A stretch of DNA of 42,877 nt from CADEED01 sp036677145. Its GTDB lineage: Bacteria > Pseudomonadota > Gammaproteobacteria > Steroidobacterales > Steroidobacteraceae. The notes beneath the pieces are model-generated. The model ran no database searches and was not told where the DNA came from. It was given only the letters and a program-made list of their open reading frames with translations. Of the stretch, positions 1-8,433 are shown piece by piece (position 1 is the first letter of the stretch; every line of letters starts with the position of its first letter). The stretch spans positions 1 through 42,877 of the forward strand of contig JAKFFF010000035.1 in the NCBI GenBank assembly GCA_036677145.1, read 5' to 3'. Position numbers and translations under genes: made by a program.

Positions 1-1010
1 GCCGGACGCGGCCCGGTCGACTCGCGGCACACCATGCGATACGGAATCTCGATGCTTTTCGGCGGCAGTTCGTCGCCCATCGAGCGGAACAACATGTCCG
101 CGGCCTGGTGCGCCATCTCGTAGGTCGGCTGGTGCACCGTGGTCAGCCGCGGCCAGATAACCTGCGCGACGTAGCTGTCGTCGAATCCGGCGACCGACAG
201 GCGGTTCGGGATCGACAATCCCATTTCATGCGCCGCCATGATCGTGCCGGCCGCCATGTCGTCGTTGCTGGCGAACACGGCCGTCGGGCGCGTGGCGCGC
301 GAGAGCAGGCGGCGCGCGGCCGCGAGTCCCGAGTCGAACGTGAACGCACCGCGATCGATGAGCTGCGGATCCACTTCGAGCCCATGCGAACGCAGCGCGA
401 GCGTGTATCCCAGATAACGCTGCTCGGTGACGGGATGTCCCACCGGCCCGTTGATGAACCCGATGCGTTCGTGTCCGAGCGCGATCAGGTATTCGGTCAT
501 CTCGCGCGCGGCGGCCACGTCGTTCATGTACACGCACGAAAACGCGTCGAGATCGACGGTGGGCGCGATGCGCACGAAACGGATGCGGTGTTTCTGCAGC
601 TCGGCGAGCACTTCGGTGGAATCCGACAGCGGCGGCGCGAGCACCACGCCGTCGAGGTGCGATTCGAGCACGAGGCCGGCCAGGTCGCGCACGCTGGTGA
701 TGTCGTTGCCTTCGCAGGGGTGAACTAACAACCGGTAACCGCGCGTGTGGCAGCGCTCGAGCGCGCCGCGCTGCAGGTCGACCACGTAGTTGGCGCTGGG
801 ATTCTGGTAGATGAGCCCGATCAGGTTCGAGCTGCGCCCCGCGAGACTGCGCGCCGAAAGGCTCGGGTGATAGTTGAGTTCCTCGACGAGCTTCAGGACC
901 CGCTCGCGCGTTTCGCTGCGCACATTGGGTTCGCTGTTGAGGACGCGCGAGACCGTCTTGATCGACACCCCGGCGGCTTTCGAGACGTCGTGTATGGTTA
1001 TACGGCTCAT
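1..1010 (-). CDS. LacI-family transcriptional regulator (C-terminus cut by window edge)
   Basis: About 336 residues are visible, reading from ATG at 1010 to the window edge with no stop; the family is usually 330-350 residues, so only a few C-terminal residues can be missing. The N-terminus (MSRITIHDVSKAAGVSIKTV) is a LacI helix-turn-helix with the following hinge-helix region; the rest is a periplasmic-binding-protein-like effector domain (LIGLIYQNPSANY, GLVLESHLDGVVLAPP, ERIGFINGP, PTAVFASNDDMAAG). It diverges from glk-zwf-edd across a 161-bp gap that holds a LacI-type palindrome, so a role as a sugar-responsive repressor of that operon is likely; this is inference. No Shine-Dalgarno sequence precedes the ATG, but a TTGACA/17 bp/GACAAT promoter ends 11 nt before it, so the mRNA may have almost no leader. 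Confidence 0.9.
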   Translation of the reverse strand, partial: MSRITIHDVSKAAGVSIKTVSRVLNSEPNVRSETRERVLKLVEELNYHPSLSARSLAGRSSNLIGLIYQNPSANYVVDLQRGALERCHTRGYRLLVHPCEGNDITSVRDLAGLVLESHLDGVVLAPPLSDSTEVLAELQKHRIRFVRIAPTVDLDAFSCVYMNDVAAAREMTEYLIALGHERIGFINGPVGHPVTEQRYLGYTLALRSHGLEVDPQLIDRGAFTFDSGLAAARRLLSRATRPTAVFASNDDMAAGTIMAAHEMGLSIPNRLSVAGFDDSYVAQVIWPRLTTVHQPTYEMAHQAADMLFRSMGDELPPKSIEIPYRMVCRESTGPRP

Positions 1011-1021
1011 AAGGGAGGCAG

Positions 1022-1050
1022 ATTGTCTTGTTGTCAGACAACGGTGTCAA
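1022..1050 (-). promoter_or_regulatory. Promoter of the lacI-type gene with a palindrome in its spacer
   Basis: On the minus strand, a perfect -35 (TTGACA, 1050-1045) is followed by a 17-nt spacer and a -10 of GACAAT (1027-1022). The spacer contains the 13-bp odd palindrome GTTGTCTGACAAC (1042-1030). The predicted start site near 1015 leaves only about 5 nt before the ATG at 1010. A regulator bound to the palindrome would occlude RNA polymerase. The core TTGTCNGACAA is the same as at the leucine-catabolism promoter (22142-22154). Confidence 0.6.
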
Positions 1051-1100
1051 ACCCGGACACGCGTGACTTAACCCGCAGCACTTTCGTGGTAAATCCCCGG

Positions 1101-1106
1101 TACAAT
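1101..1106 (+). promoter_or_regulatory. Candidate -10 element for glk-zwf-edd
   Basis: TACAAT matches the -10 consensus at five of six positions and lies 18 nt before the operator-like palindrome at 1124-1135. A start site near 1113 would put that palindrome at about +11 to +22, a usual place for repression by steric block. No good -35 hexamer lies at the right distance, so an activator or weak promoter is possible. Confidence 0.4.
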
Positions 1107-1123
1107 CCGCCACCCAAGCTATT

Positions 1124-1135
1124 GACAGCGCTGTC
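1124..1135. promoter_or_regulatory. LacI-type operator candidate upstream of glk
   Basis: GACAGCGCTGTC is a perfect 12-bp palindrome with a central CG step, the usual shape of LacI/GalR-family operators. It sits 36 bp before the glk start and in the same intergenic space as a divergently transcribed LacI-family gene. An alternative is a chance overlap with a -35 hexamer (TTGACA, 1122-1127), but no matching -10 follows at 16-18 nt. Confidence 0.6.
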
Positions 1136-1171
1136 TTTGCCGGCGCAGACCTGTGGACTTTCTGGAGCGAA

Positions 1172-2215
1172 ATGGTGACAGGCATTACGGCGCCCACTGG
1201 CGCGGACTCTGAGGGTGGTGAACATTTCGACCGTTCAGCGGTGCTCGGATTGGTCGCCGACGTGGGTGGTACGCATATCCGGTTCGGCATTGCCGTTGCC
1301 GGTGAAAACTCAGGTCCGGTCAATGTTCATTGCGTCCGCCGCTACGCGGTTCGTTCCCATGAATCCATCTCGCATGCAGCGCAGCATTATCGCGATGCGA
1401 CGCCTGGCGTCCCGCCGGACCTGACGCGCGCCGCCGTCGCCGTGGCGGGCCGCGTCGATGCGGATCGCGTGCAGCTCACCAACAGCGCCTGGTCTTTCTC
1501 GGCGCGTGCCTTGAGCGAAGCGCAGTCCTTCAAGGACCTGCAGGTCATCAACGATTTCGAAGCCGTGGGTCACGCGGTCGGCGCCTTGCGCGGCCCGGAC
1601 CTGCAGCCGATCGGTTCGCGGCGCATCGACCTGCCGCTCTCGCGGGGCGTCTGCGCAATCGTGGGCGTCGGCACGGGCCTGGGGGTCGGCGGTGTCGTCG
1701 CCAACGCCGGCGTTTACAACGTACTCGCGACCGAAGGCGGGCACGCGAGCTTCGCGCCCACCAATGAACGATCGATCGAGCTGCTGCGCTGGCTGCGCAA
1801 GAAATACGGCCGCGTGTCCGCGGAACGGGTGTTGTCCGGCGCCGGCCTCGCGAATGTTTATCAGGCTTTGTGTGACACCGATGGTCAACACGGCCCGGAG
1901 CTGTCCGCCGCAGAGATCACCGCGCGCGCGTCGGCCAACAGCGATCCGCATTGCGTGGAGGCCGTCGGCCTGTTCTGCGAGTTGTTAGGCTCGTTCGCCG
2001 GTGATCTGACGATGACGCTGGGCGCGTGGAACGGCGTGCTCATCTCCGGCGCGATGCTGCAACATTTCGACCGTGACACGCTCGAGCGCCGCGTGCGCTC
2101 GGGATTCGAATACAAGGGCCGATTCACGCCCGCCATGCGCAACGTACCGCTCGAGTCGATCCTGCATCCGCACGTGGAGTTGCTCGGCGCCGCGCGCCTG
2201 CTTATGAGTACCTGA
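1172..2215 (+). CDS. glk: Glucokinase
   Basis: This 347-residue protein phosphorylates glucose to glucose-6-phosphate with ATP in the cytoplasm. It shows the proteobacterial Glk pattern: phosphate-binding VADVGGTHIRFG near residue 30, the substrate-region motif INDFEAVGHAVGAL near 125, and the adenosine-motif-like GVGTGLGVGGV near 165. The ATG at 1172 is preceded by TGGAG at good spacing. The N-terminal extension before the first conserved block is about 25 residues longer than in E. coli Glk; an internal GTG start cannot be excluded. The stop overlaps the zwf start by one base (TGATG), which indicates translational coupling. Confidence 0.93.
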   Translation: MVTGITAPTGADSEGGEHFDRSAVLGLVADVGGTHIRFGIAVAGENSGPVNVHCVRRYAVRSHESISHAAQHYRDATPGVPPDLTRAAVAVAGRVDADRVQLTNSAWSFSARALSEAQSFKDLQVINDFEAVGHAVGALRGPDLQPIGSRRIDLPLSRGVCAIVGVGTGLGVGGVVANAGVYNVLATEGGHASFAPTNERSIELLRWLRKKYGRVSAERVLSGAGLANVYQALCDTDGQHGPELSAAEITARASANSDPHCVEAVGLFCELLGSFAGDLTMTLGAWNGVLISGAMLQHFDRDTLERRVRSGFEYKGRFTPAMRNVPLESILHPHVELLGAARLLMST

Positions 2216-3684
2216 TGCCAGCCGTGAAACATCCCATTCAGAAGTTCGTATTGTTCGGCGCCACCGGCGATCTTTCCCAGCGCATGGTGTGGCCGTCGCT
2301 GTATCACCTGTGCCGCGAAAAACTCGTGCCGCCGACGCTCATGTTCGTCGGCTCCGCGCGCAATGCGATGCCCAACGATGAATTCCGCACGTTCATCGAG
2401 GCGTCGTTGCGCAAACACGTGTTGCCCGATTACCTGAAGGAAGATGCGCTGGCCGACTTGCTGACGCGTGTCACCTACGCGCCGTTCGAAGCGGGCGACG
2501 GCAGCGCGAAGGGCACCGAGGCGCTGCAGAAGGCGCTCGCGGGCAGCAACCGCATCCTCTATTTCATGGCGACGTCGCCGAAGATCTACGGCCCGACCTG
2601 CCTGAGTCTCGGCGCCGCCGGCCTCGCCTGCGAACTCTGCCGCGTCGTGCTCGAGAAGCCGATCGGCCACGACTTCGCCTCGAGCGTCGAGATCAACGAA
2701 GCCGTGGGAAGCGTGTTCCACGAAGACCGCATCTTCCGCATCGACCACTACCTCGGCAAAGAGGCGGTGCAGAATCTGCTCGCGCTGCGTTTCGCGAACT
2801 CGCTGTTCGAGCCGCTGTGGAACGCGTCATCGATCGACAATGTCCAGATCACGGTAGCGGAAACCGTCGGCCTCGAAGGCCGCACGGGTTATTACGATGA
2901 CGCCGGCGCGTTACGCGACATGGTGCAGAACCACATGCTGCAGCTCCTGTCGCTGGTCGCGATGGAGCCGCCACACCTGTTCGAGCCGAACGAGGTGCGC
3001 AACGAGAAGACCAAGGTCATCCGCAGCCTGCGACCCATCAATGCCGCAAGCGTCGCGGCGAACACAGTGCGCGGCCAGTACACCGCGGGCAGCGCGGGCG
3101 GGGCCGCCGTGCCGGGTTACAACCAGGAGAAGGGCGCGAAAGGCGTCAGCGAGACGGAAACCTTCGTGGCGCTGCGCGTGGAGATCGACAACTGGCGTTG
3201 GGCCGGCGTGCCGTTCTACTTGCGCACCGGGAAGCGCATGCAATCGCGCCGCACCGATATCGCGATCCAGTTCAAGACGGTGCCACACAACATCTTTGCC
3301 GCCGACGAACCGAATCTGCAGGCGAACCGGCTCGTCATCCGCCTGCAGCCCGAAGAAAGCGTGACGCTCGAGATCCTGAGCAAACAACCCGGCCTCGAAG
3401 GCGTGCGCCTGCGCGAGGTGCCGCTCGAGCTGTCTTTGCCCAAGGACGAGAGCGGCGGCCGCACGCGTATCGCGTACGAGCGCCTGCTGCTCGATGCGCT
3501 GAAAGGCAACACGACGCTGTTCGTGCGTCGCGACGAAGTCGAAGCGGCCTGGCATTGGGTCGACGGCATCCAGACGAGCTGGCGGTCGACGCGTCAGCTC
3601 GTGAAGCCTTATCCTGCGGGAACCTGGGGGCCCACGGCTGCGATCGCTCTGACCGAGCGGCACGGCCACAGTTGGTACGAGTAA
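2215..3684 (+). CDS. zwf: Glucose-6-phosphate 1-dehydrogenase
   Basis: At 489 residues this is normal length. It oxidises glucose-6-phosphate to 6-phosphogluconolactone with NAD(P)+. The N-terminal Rossmann motif is FGATGDLSQR (residues 14-23). The substrate-binding signature RIDHYLGKE covers residues 175-183, including His178 and Lys182, and His240 (in QNHMLQ) fits the catalytic histidine. The ATG overlaps the glk stop by one base, and edd starts 3 nt after its stop, so the three genes form one transcript. The lactonase gene pgl is not adjacent, so lactone hydrolysis must be encoded elsewhere or occur spontaneously. Confidence 0.96.
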   Translation: MPAVKHPIQKFVLFGATGDLSQRMVWPSLYHLCREKLVPPTLMFVGSARNAMPNDEFRTFIEASLRKHVLPDYLKEDALADLLTRVTYAPFEAGDGSAKGTEALQKALAGSNRILYFMATSPKIYGPTCLSLGAAGLACELCRVVLEKPIGHDFASSVEINEAVGSVFHEDRIFRIDHYLGKEAVQNLLALRFANSLFEPLWNASSIDNVQITVAETVGLEGRTGYYDDAGALRDMVQNHMLQLLSLVAMEPPHLFEPNEVRNEKTKVIRSLRPINAASVAANTVRGQYTAGSAGGAAVPGYNQEKGAKGVSETETFVALRVEIDNWRWAGVPFYLRTGKRMQSRRTDIAIQFKTVPHNIFAADEPNLQANRLVIRLQPEESVTLEILSKQPGLEGVRLREVPLELSLPKDESGGRTRIAYERLLLDALKGNTTLFVRRDEVEAAWHWVDGIQTSWRSTRQLVKPYPAGTWGPTAAIALTERHGHSWYE

Positions 3685-3687
3685 AAA

Positions 3688-5499
3688 ATGTCCCAGAAGA
3701 TGAACGACGCCGTCGTTGAAGTAACGGAAAGAATCGGCGGCCGCTCGGCCGCGGCGCGCGGCGAATATCTCGAGCGCACCCGCAAACGAAAACTGGTCGA
3801 ACCCGCGCGCGGCAAACTCGCCTGCGCGAACCTCGCGCACGTGATGGCGGCGTCGGGCGTCGACAAGTCGCAGCTGCAGCAGTCGGTGATCCCGAACATC
3901 GGCGTCGTCACGTCGTACAACGACATGTTGTCGGCGCACCGGCCGTACGAGCCTTACCCCGAAGTGATTCGCGCGGCCGCGCGCATGGTCGGCGCCACCG
4001 CGCAGGTCGCGGGCGGCGTGCCCGCGATGTGCGACGGCGTGACGCAGGGCCGCGCGGGCATGGAGCTGTCGTTGTTCAGCCGCGACGTCATCGCGCTTGC
4101 CACCGCGGTGGCGTTGAGCCACGAAGCGTTCGACGGCGCATTGTTGTTAGGCATCTGCGACAAGATCGTGCCGGGACTGTTCATCGGCGCGGCGTCGTTC
4201 GGGCAGATGCCGATCGTGTTCGTGCCCGGCGGGCCGATGCCCTCCGGCATCGCCAACAAGGCGAAGGCCGAGGTGCGGCAGCGGTTCGCGGAAGGCCTCG
4301 CCACGCGCGACGAATTGCTGGCGGCGGAGATGGGTTCGTACCACGATGCCGGCACCTGCACGTTCTACGGAACGGCGAATTCCAACCAGATGTTGATGGA
4401 GCTCATGGGGCTGCACGTGCCCGGCGCCGCGTTCGTCGCGCCGAACACGCCGCTGCGCCATGCATTGACCGTGGCGGCCACGCAGCGCGTGGCGCAGACC
4501 ACGGCGGTGGGAGCTGACTACCTGCCGTTCGTCGAGGTGATCGACGAGCGCTCGTTCGTCAACGCGATCGTGGGCCTGATGGCCACGGGTGGTTCGACGA
4601 ATCACGTGATTCACCTCGTTGCGATGGCGCGCGCGGTGGGGCTCACCATCACCTGGGACGACATGGCGGATTTGTCGAAGGTCACGCCGCTGCTCGCGCG
4701 CGTGTATCCGAACGGTGAGGCCGACGTGAATCAATTCCATGCCGCGGGCGGCATGGGGTTCATCACGCGTGAACTCATCAACGCGGGACTCGCGCACGAG
4801 TCCGCGATGACGACCTGGGGGCCGGGGCTTTCGGCCTATGCCAGGGAACCGTTCCTGCAGGATTCGAAACTCGTGTGGCGCGATGCGCCCGCGAAGTCGC
4901 TGGACGAGAAGATCCTGCGGCCGGCGTCGAATCCGTTCTCGGAAGATGGTGGCCTGAAATTGCTGCGCGGCAACCTGGGTCGATCCGTCATCAAGACTTC
5001 TGCGTGCGATCCGAAGCTGTGGGATATCACGGCGCCGGCGCGAGTGTTTGAAAGTCAGGAGTCGCTCGCGGCCGCGCTCAAGGTTGGTATCGAGGGTGAT
5101 TTCATCGCCGTTGTGCGCGGCCAGGGCCCGCGCGCCAACGGCATGCCCGAGCTGCACAAGCTGATCCCGGCACTGTCGGGTTTGTTAGCCAGGGGACGGC
5201 GCGTCGCGATCGTGACCGATGGCCGCATGTCGGGAGCGTCCGGCAAGGTGCCGTCGGCCATTCATCTCACGCCCGAGGCGGCGGCGGATGGGCCGATCTC
5301 GCGGCTGCGCGATGGGGACATCATCCGGCTCGACGCGCGCGCGGGCGTGCTGGAAGTGCAGGTCGATGCGGCCACGTTGCAGTCGCGCGAACCCGTGAAG
5401 CCGGAGTTGTCCGATGCCACCTATGGCGTGGGGCGCGAGTTGTTCGCGCGGCTGCGCGAGGGCGCGACCCCGGCCGATGAGGGCGCGTCGATCCTCTAG
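3688..5499 (+). CDS. edd: 6-phosphogluconate dehydratase
   Basis: This 603-residue enzyme of the IlvD/Edd family makes 2-keto-3-deoxy-6-phosphogluconate, the first reaction unique to the Entner-Doudoroff pathway. It is an iron-sulfur enzyme. Family blocks seen in order are SYNDMLSAHRPYEPYP, GVPAMCDGVTQG, LLGICDKIVPG, YHDAGTCTFYGTANSNQM and the C-terminal VTDGRMSGASGKVPSAIHL; the cysteines in CDG, CDK and GTC suit the cluster. Length and the N-terminal extension favour Edd over dihydroxy-acid dehydratase IlvD, as does its place directly after zwf. The aldolase gene eda, the usual next gene, is absent; a convergent gene follows after 50 bp. Confidence 0.95.
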   Translation: MSQKMNDAVVEVTERIGGRSAAARGEYLERTRKRKLVEPARGKLACANLAHVMAASGVDKSQLQQSVIPNIGVVTSYNDMLSAHRPYEPYPEVIRAAARMVGATAQVAGGVPAMCDGVTQGRAGMELSLFSRDVIALATAVALSHEAFDGALLLGICDKIVPGLFIGAASFGQMPIVFVPGGPMPSGIANKAKAEVRQRFAEGLATRDELLAAEMGSYHDAGTCTFYGTANSNQMLMELMGLHVPGAAFVAPNTPLRHALTVAATQRVAQTTAVGADYLPFVEVIDERSFVNAIVGLMATGGSTNHVIHLVAMARAVGLTITWDDMADLSKVTPLLARVYPNGEADVNQFHAAGGMGFITRELINAGLAHESAMTTWGPGLSAYAREPFLQDSKLVWRDAPAKSLDEKILRPASNPFSEDGGLKLLRGNLGRSVIKTSACDPKLWDITAPARVFESQESLAAALKVGIEGDFIAVVRGQGPRANGMPELHKLIPALSGLLARGRRVAIVTDGRMSGASGKVPSAIHLTPEAAADGPISRLRDGDIIRLDARAGVLEVQVDAATLQSREPVKPELSDATYGVGRELFARLREGATPADEGASIL

Positions 5500-5549
5500 G
5501 CGTTCCCGCCGGTACGACTTTTCTTCGCGCTGGACTGTTGCAACAGCAC

Positions 5550-6608
5550 CTAACTGCTGGCGCGGATCAGTTCCGCGGTCCAGTTGGGCTGCCAGTTCTT
5601 GCTGTCGCTCGAAGTGGCCTGTTCCCAGCGTGCGGAGTTCGGCGTGATGCCGGACCACAGCGAACGCACCTGTACCTTCTGGCCGCCTACGACGTCCTCG
5701 CCAGTCAGCGTGCCCACACCATTCGCGAAGCCGCCGCTCAGCGAAGGGGCGATGTCCCGCGGTGTGCGGCCGTCCAGCCACCAGCTGCGCCACAGCTTCG
5801 CGCCCGGGTCGAAGGCGCGCATGCTCACACCGCGATACGTGCCGGACGGCGCCTCGAAAATGTTGTCTCCAACGTTGCCCAGGCCGCCCATCACCGGGCG
5901 ATTGATCAGGGTGCTGTTGAATTCCTCCCAACTACCGTCCGGCCTGCGCTTGCGGTTGCGCACTCGCCATTGCCCCGCCAGGAAGGCCCAGTCCGCGGCC
6001 TCGGCCGCGACGGTCTCCCCGGCATCGAGCGGAACGCTGGTCGGCTGGGCGCTGGTGCGCGTGAAGTAATTGCGCCAGTTGGTCTCCCAGCTTTTGCCCT
6101 GATCGGTGGAGAAGCTCTGGTCCCAGTGGGGACGCTGGCTGTGCGTCTCGTGCCAACGGAAGCGCACATCGACCGGCGTGCCCTTGTGCACATCCACCCC
6201 GTGGAATTCGCCTTCGCTTCCCGTGAAGCCGCCGCGCACCGGCGGGTCCAGCTTGCCGGCCATGCGGCCGTCTAACCACCAGATCGACCATTTGCGCGTG
6301 GCCGGATCGAATGCGCGCGGGGCGAACGCGCGGTAGCTGCCCGAGGGTAGATACAGCAGGCAATCGTCGATGTTGCCCAGGCCGCCCAGCGTCAGGAAGC
6401 TGCTGCATCTGCCACCGAATTTGTCCCAGGTGGTGCTGCCCACCAGGCGTTCGCGCAGGCGCTCGTGCCACACGTCCCAATTGCCTTCGAGCCATTTCCA
6501 GTCCTGCTCATGACCGCCCGCGGCGGAAACGAGGCGCGGCGCACTCAGCGCGCAGGCCGCGCCGGCGATGGACAGGTTTTGCAGCAGGGCACGTCGGGTC
6601 AGTTGCAT
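5550..6608 (-). CDS. Tat-exported protein with duplicated beta-barrel-like domain
   Basis: This protein of 352 residues starts at ATG 6608 with a twin-arginine-like signal (LTRRALLQNLS, then a hydrophobic stretch to about residue 30). The mature part is an internal duplication: residues about 36-183 and 206-348 share GGLGN(I/V)xD, PSGxYR, RAFDP, (S/W)WWLDGR, GGF and NW blocks. The pattern resembles small lipocalin/FABP-like domains of the DUF1579 type, but I cannot name a function. An upstream in-frame ATG at 6674 would bury the signal peptide, so it was not used. It diverges from a LysR regulator across 92 bp, which suggests control by that regulator. A periplasmic role is inferred from the signal only. 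Confidence 0.75.
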   Translation of the reverse strand: MQLTRRALLQNLSIAGAACALSAPRLVSAAGGHEQDWKWLEGNWDVWHERLRERLVGSTTWDKFGGRCSSFLTLGGLGNIDDCLLYLPSGSYRAFAPRAFDPATRKWSIWWLDGRMAGKLDPPVRGGFTGSEGEFHGVDVHKGTPVDVRFRWHETHSQRPHWDQSFSTDQGKSWETNWRNYFTRTSAQPTSVPLDAGETVAAEAADWAFLAGQWRVRNRKRRPDGSWEEFNSTLINRPVMGGLGNVGDNIFEAPSGTYRGVSMRAFDPGAKLWRSWWLDGRTPRDIAPSLSGGFANGVGTLTGEDVVGGQKVQVRSLWSGITPNSARWEQATSSDSKNWQPNWTAELIRASS

Positions 6609-6700
6609 GAACGTCTCCGGTGTTGAATGCGCGTTGATCTTCGACGTTGCCGGCCGGCGTTGACCAGTAGGCAAACCGGCACGTAGCCTAAGGCAGACTT

Positions 6701-7630
6701 ATGGTGTCCCCTGACAAGCTGCCATCGCTGGCCTCGATCCGCGCTTTCGAGTGCGCCGCGCGCGCGGGCAGCTTCGCGCAGGCCGCGGCCGAACTCGGGA
6801 CAACCGCGGCCTCGGTCAGTTATCACGTGCGCCAGCTCGAGCAGCAACTGGGCATGCCGTTGTTCCACCGCCATGCGCAGCGCGTGGAACTCACCCAGAC
6901 CGGCGCGGTAGTTGCCCGCGAGGCGATGAATGCCTTCGCCGCGTTGCGCGCCAGCTTCGTGCGTGCGGTCGAAGTGGACGAGTCACGCTTGGCTCTGACC
7001 ACTTTGCCCAGCTTCGGTACGAGCTGGCTCACCCCCAGGCTCGGCGATTTCCGTGCGCGGCATCCGAACATTTCCCTGCGCATCGACGTATCCGGCGATG
7101 CCGAGGACCTCAACGACGGCCGCTTCGATGGCGCGATCCGCAATGGCCACGGCCGCTGGCCGGGCATGCGTGCGGTGAAACTGCTGCCCAGCATCTTCAT
7201 GCCGCTGTGTTCGCCGAAGCTGAAGAGCGCCGCCGTGGCGCTGGCCAATCCCAAGCGCGCGCTGGAAGTGCCGTTGTTGGGACGCCCGGACTGGTGGACC
7301 ATGTGGTTCCGCGCGCGCGGCTTCCATGCGGGACCCTCGCGCGACAAGTTCGGCACCAGTCTCGCGCATGAATACCTCGACATTGCCGCCGCCGTTGCCG
7401 GGCAGGGTATCGCCATCGGTTCGCCGCTGCTGTTTCGCGCGGAGCTGGACTCCGGGAGATTGGTTCCGGCGCATGACTTCGTCGGCAGCGACGATCGCGC
7501 GTTCTGGTTTCTCTATCCGGCGGCGCGGCAGCACAGCCGCAAGCTCAAGGCATTCGGCGAGTGGATAGAAGCCGAGGCTGCGGCGGCACGCACCGCCGGC
7601 GCGAGTTTCATCCGGCGAGCGAAGAGTTAG
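6701..7630 (+). CDS. LysR-family transcriptional regulator (GcvA-like)
   Basis: A 309-residue LysR-type regulator. The N-terminal winged helix (LPSLASIRAFECAARAGSFA, then AAAELGTTAASVSYHVRQLE) and the following wing LFHRHAQRVELTQTG are typical of the GcvA-like branch; the rest is the effector-binding domain with FxTSWLxPRLxxFRxRHPxI-like spacing. It is divergent from the duplicated-domain exported protein, the classic arrangement for a LysR regulator and its target. Its TAG stop abuts the stop of the opposing methyltransferase gene with no base between them. Confidence 0.9.
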   Translation: MVSPDKLPSLASIRAFECAARAGSFAQAAAELGTTAASVSYHVRQLEQQLGMPLFHRHAQRVELTQTGAVVAREAMNAFAALRASFVRAVEVDESRLALTTLPSFGTSWLTPRLGDFRARHPNISLRIDVSGDAEDLNDGRFDGAIRNGHGRWPGMRAVKLLPSIFMPLCSPKLKSAAVALANPKRALEVPLLGRPDWWTMWFRARGFHAGPSRDKFGTSLAHEYLDIAAAVAGQGIAIGSPLLFRAELDSGRLVPAHDFVGSDDRAFWFLYPAARQHSRKLKAFGEWIEAEAAAARTAGASFIRRAKS

Positions 7631-8404
7631 TTACGGTGCGAGCGCGTGGCACCAGTAGGCGCGCGTCAGATACGGGAAGCTGACTTCCCGATGCCCCGCG
7701 AGCGCCGGCGTCGAGGCGATGAGCGCGCGCACTTCGTCGAGCACGCGTGCACGCGTTGCCTCATCCAGCGCCGCGATGAAGCTCACTGACGCGACGCGAT
7801 CGACGATGACTCGTTCGGGCGGGCCGATGTGCCGGTGCGGGAAGCTGCGCTCCTGCAACGGTCCGAAGCCGGGGGAGGGAAATGCTCGCCGCCACTCTCC
7901 ATGTTCGTAGCGGGGAGCATCACCCTCGTGGGGCGCCATGATGCGCGTGAGCCTCGCAACCCAGTCCACCGAGAGATCGCGCACGTTCCAGATGAGTCCC
8001 AGCGCGCCGCCGGGCCTGAGCACGCGCCGGATCTCGGCGAGCGATTCGGCGTTGGCGAACCAGTGAAAGGATTGGGCACAAACGACTGTGTCGGCACAGG
8101 CATCCGGGAGTGGGATGTGTTGGGCCTGGCCGTGCAGCGCGGTCACGTCAGGCAGATCGCGCCTGAGTCGGTCGAGCATGCCGGCGACCGGATCGACGGC
8201 GCTGACCGTCGCGCCGGTTTCCACCAACAGGCGCGTGAATTTGCCCGTCCCCGCACCCAGGTCGACCGCGGTCTTGCCGTTCCGGAGGCCGAGATCGTCG
8301 CGCAGCCAGTCGAGCGCAGCGGCTGGAAAGTCCGGCCGTCCGCGCACATAGGTGTCGGCGCCGCGGCCGAAGCCTTTGGTGGCCGCAGGATGGAGGTCAC
8401 GCAT
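7631..8404 (-). CDS. Class I SAM-dependent methyltransferase
   Basis: A 257-residue cytosolic methyltransferase of the UbiE/type-11 kind. Motif I is VDLGAGTGKFTRLL (about residues 43-56), followed by the acidic end of strand 2 (AVDP), and the later QSFHWFANAESLAEIRRVLRPGGALG block is the usual motif preceding strand 5. The substrate cannot be told from sequence. It starts at ATG 8404; TAGCAT lies 6 nt before the ATG on the minus strand, so the message may be leaderless. Its stop directly abuts the LysR gene's stop. Confidence 0.88.
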   Translation of the reverse strand: MRDLHPAATKGFGRGADTYVRGRPDFPAAALDWLRDDLGLRNGKTAVDLGAGTGKFTRLLVETGATVSAVDPVAGMLDRLRRDLPDVTALHGQAQHIPLPDACADTVVCAQSFHWFANAESLAEIRRVLRPGGALGLIWNVRDLSVDWVARLTRIMAPHEGDAPRYEHGEWRRAFPSPGFGPLQERSFPHRHIGPPERVIVDRVASVSFIAALDEATRARVLDEVRALIASTPALAGHREVSFPYLTRAYWCHALAP

Positions 8405-8433
8405 GAGTAAATGCTACTGCCCCATACGACTGA

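Noticed and set aside
5535..5546. Perfect 12-bp palindrome CTGTTGCAACAG between edd and the convergent exported-protein gene
   Set aside because: It has no loop, so it cannot be a terminator hairpin, and it lies after both stop codons, far from a promoter; probably chance.
6649..6658. GCCGGCCGGC palindrome between the exported-protein gene and lysR
   Set aside because: It lacks the T-N11-A form of LysR sites, and short GC palindromes are common in this DNA.
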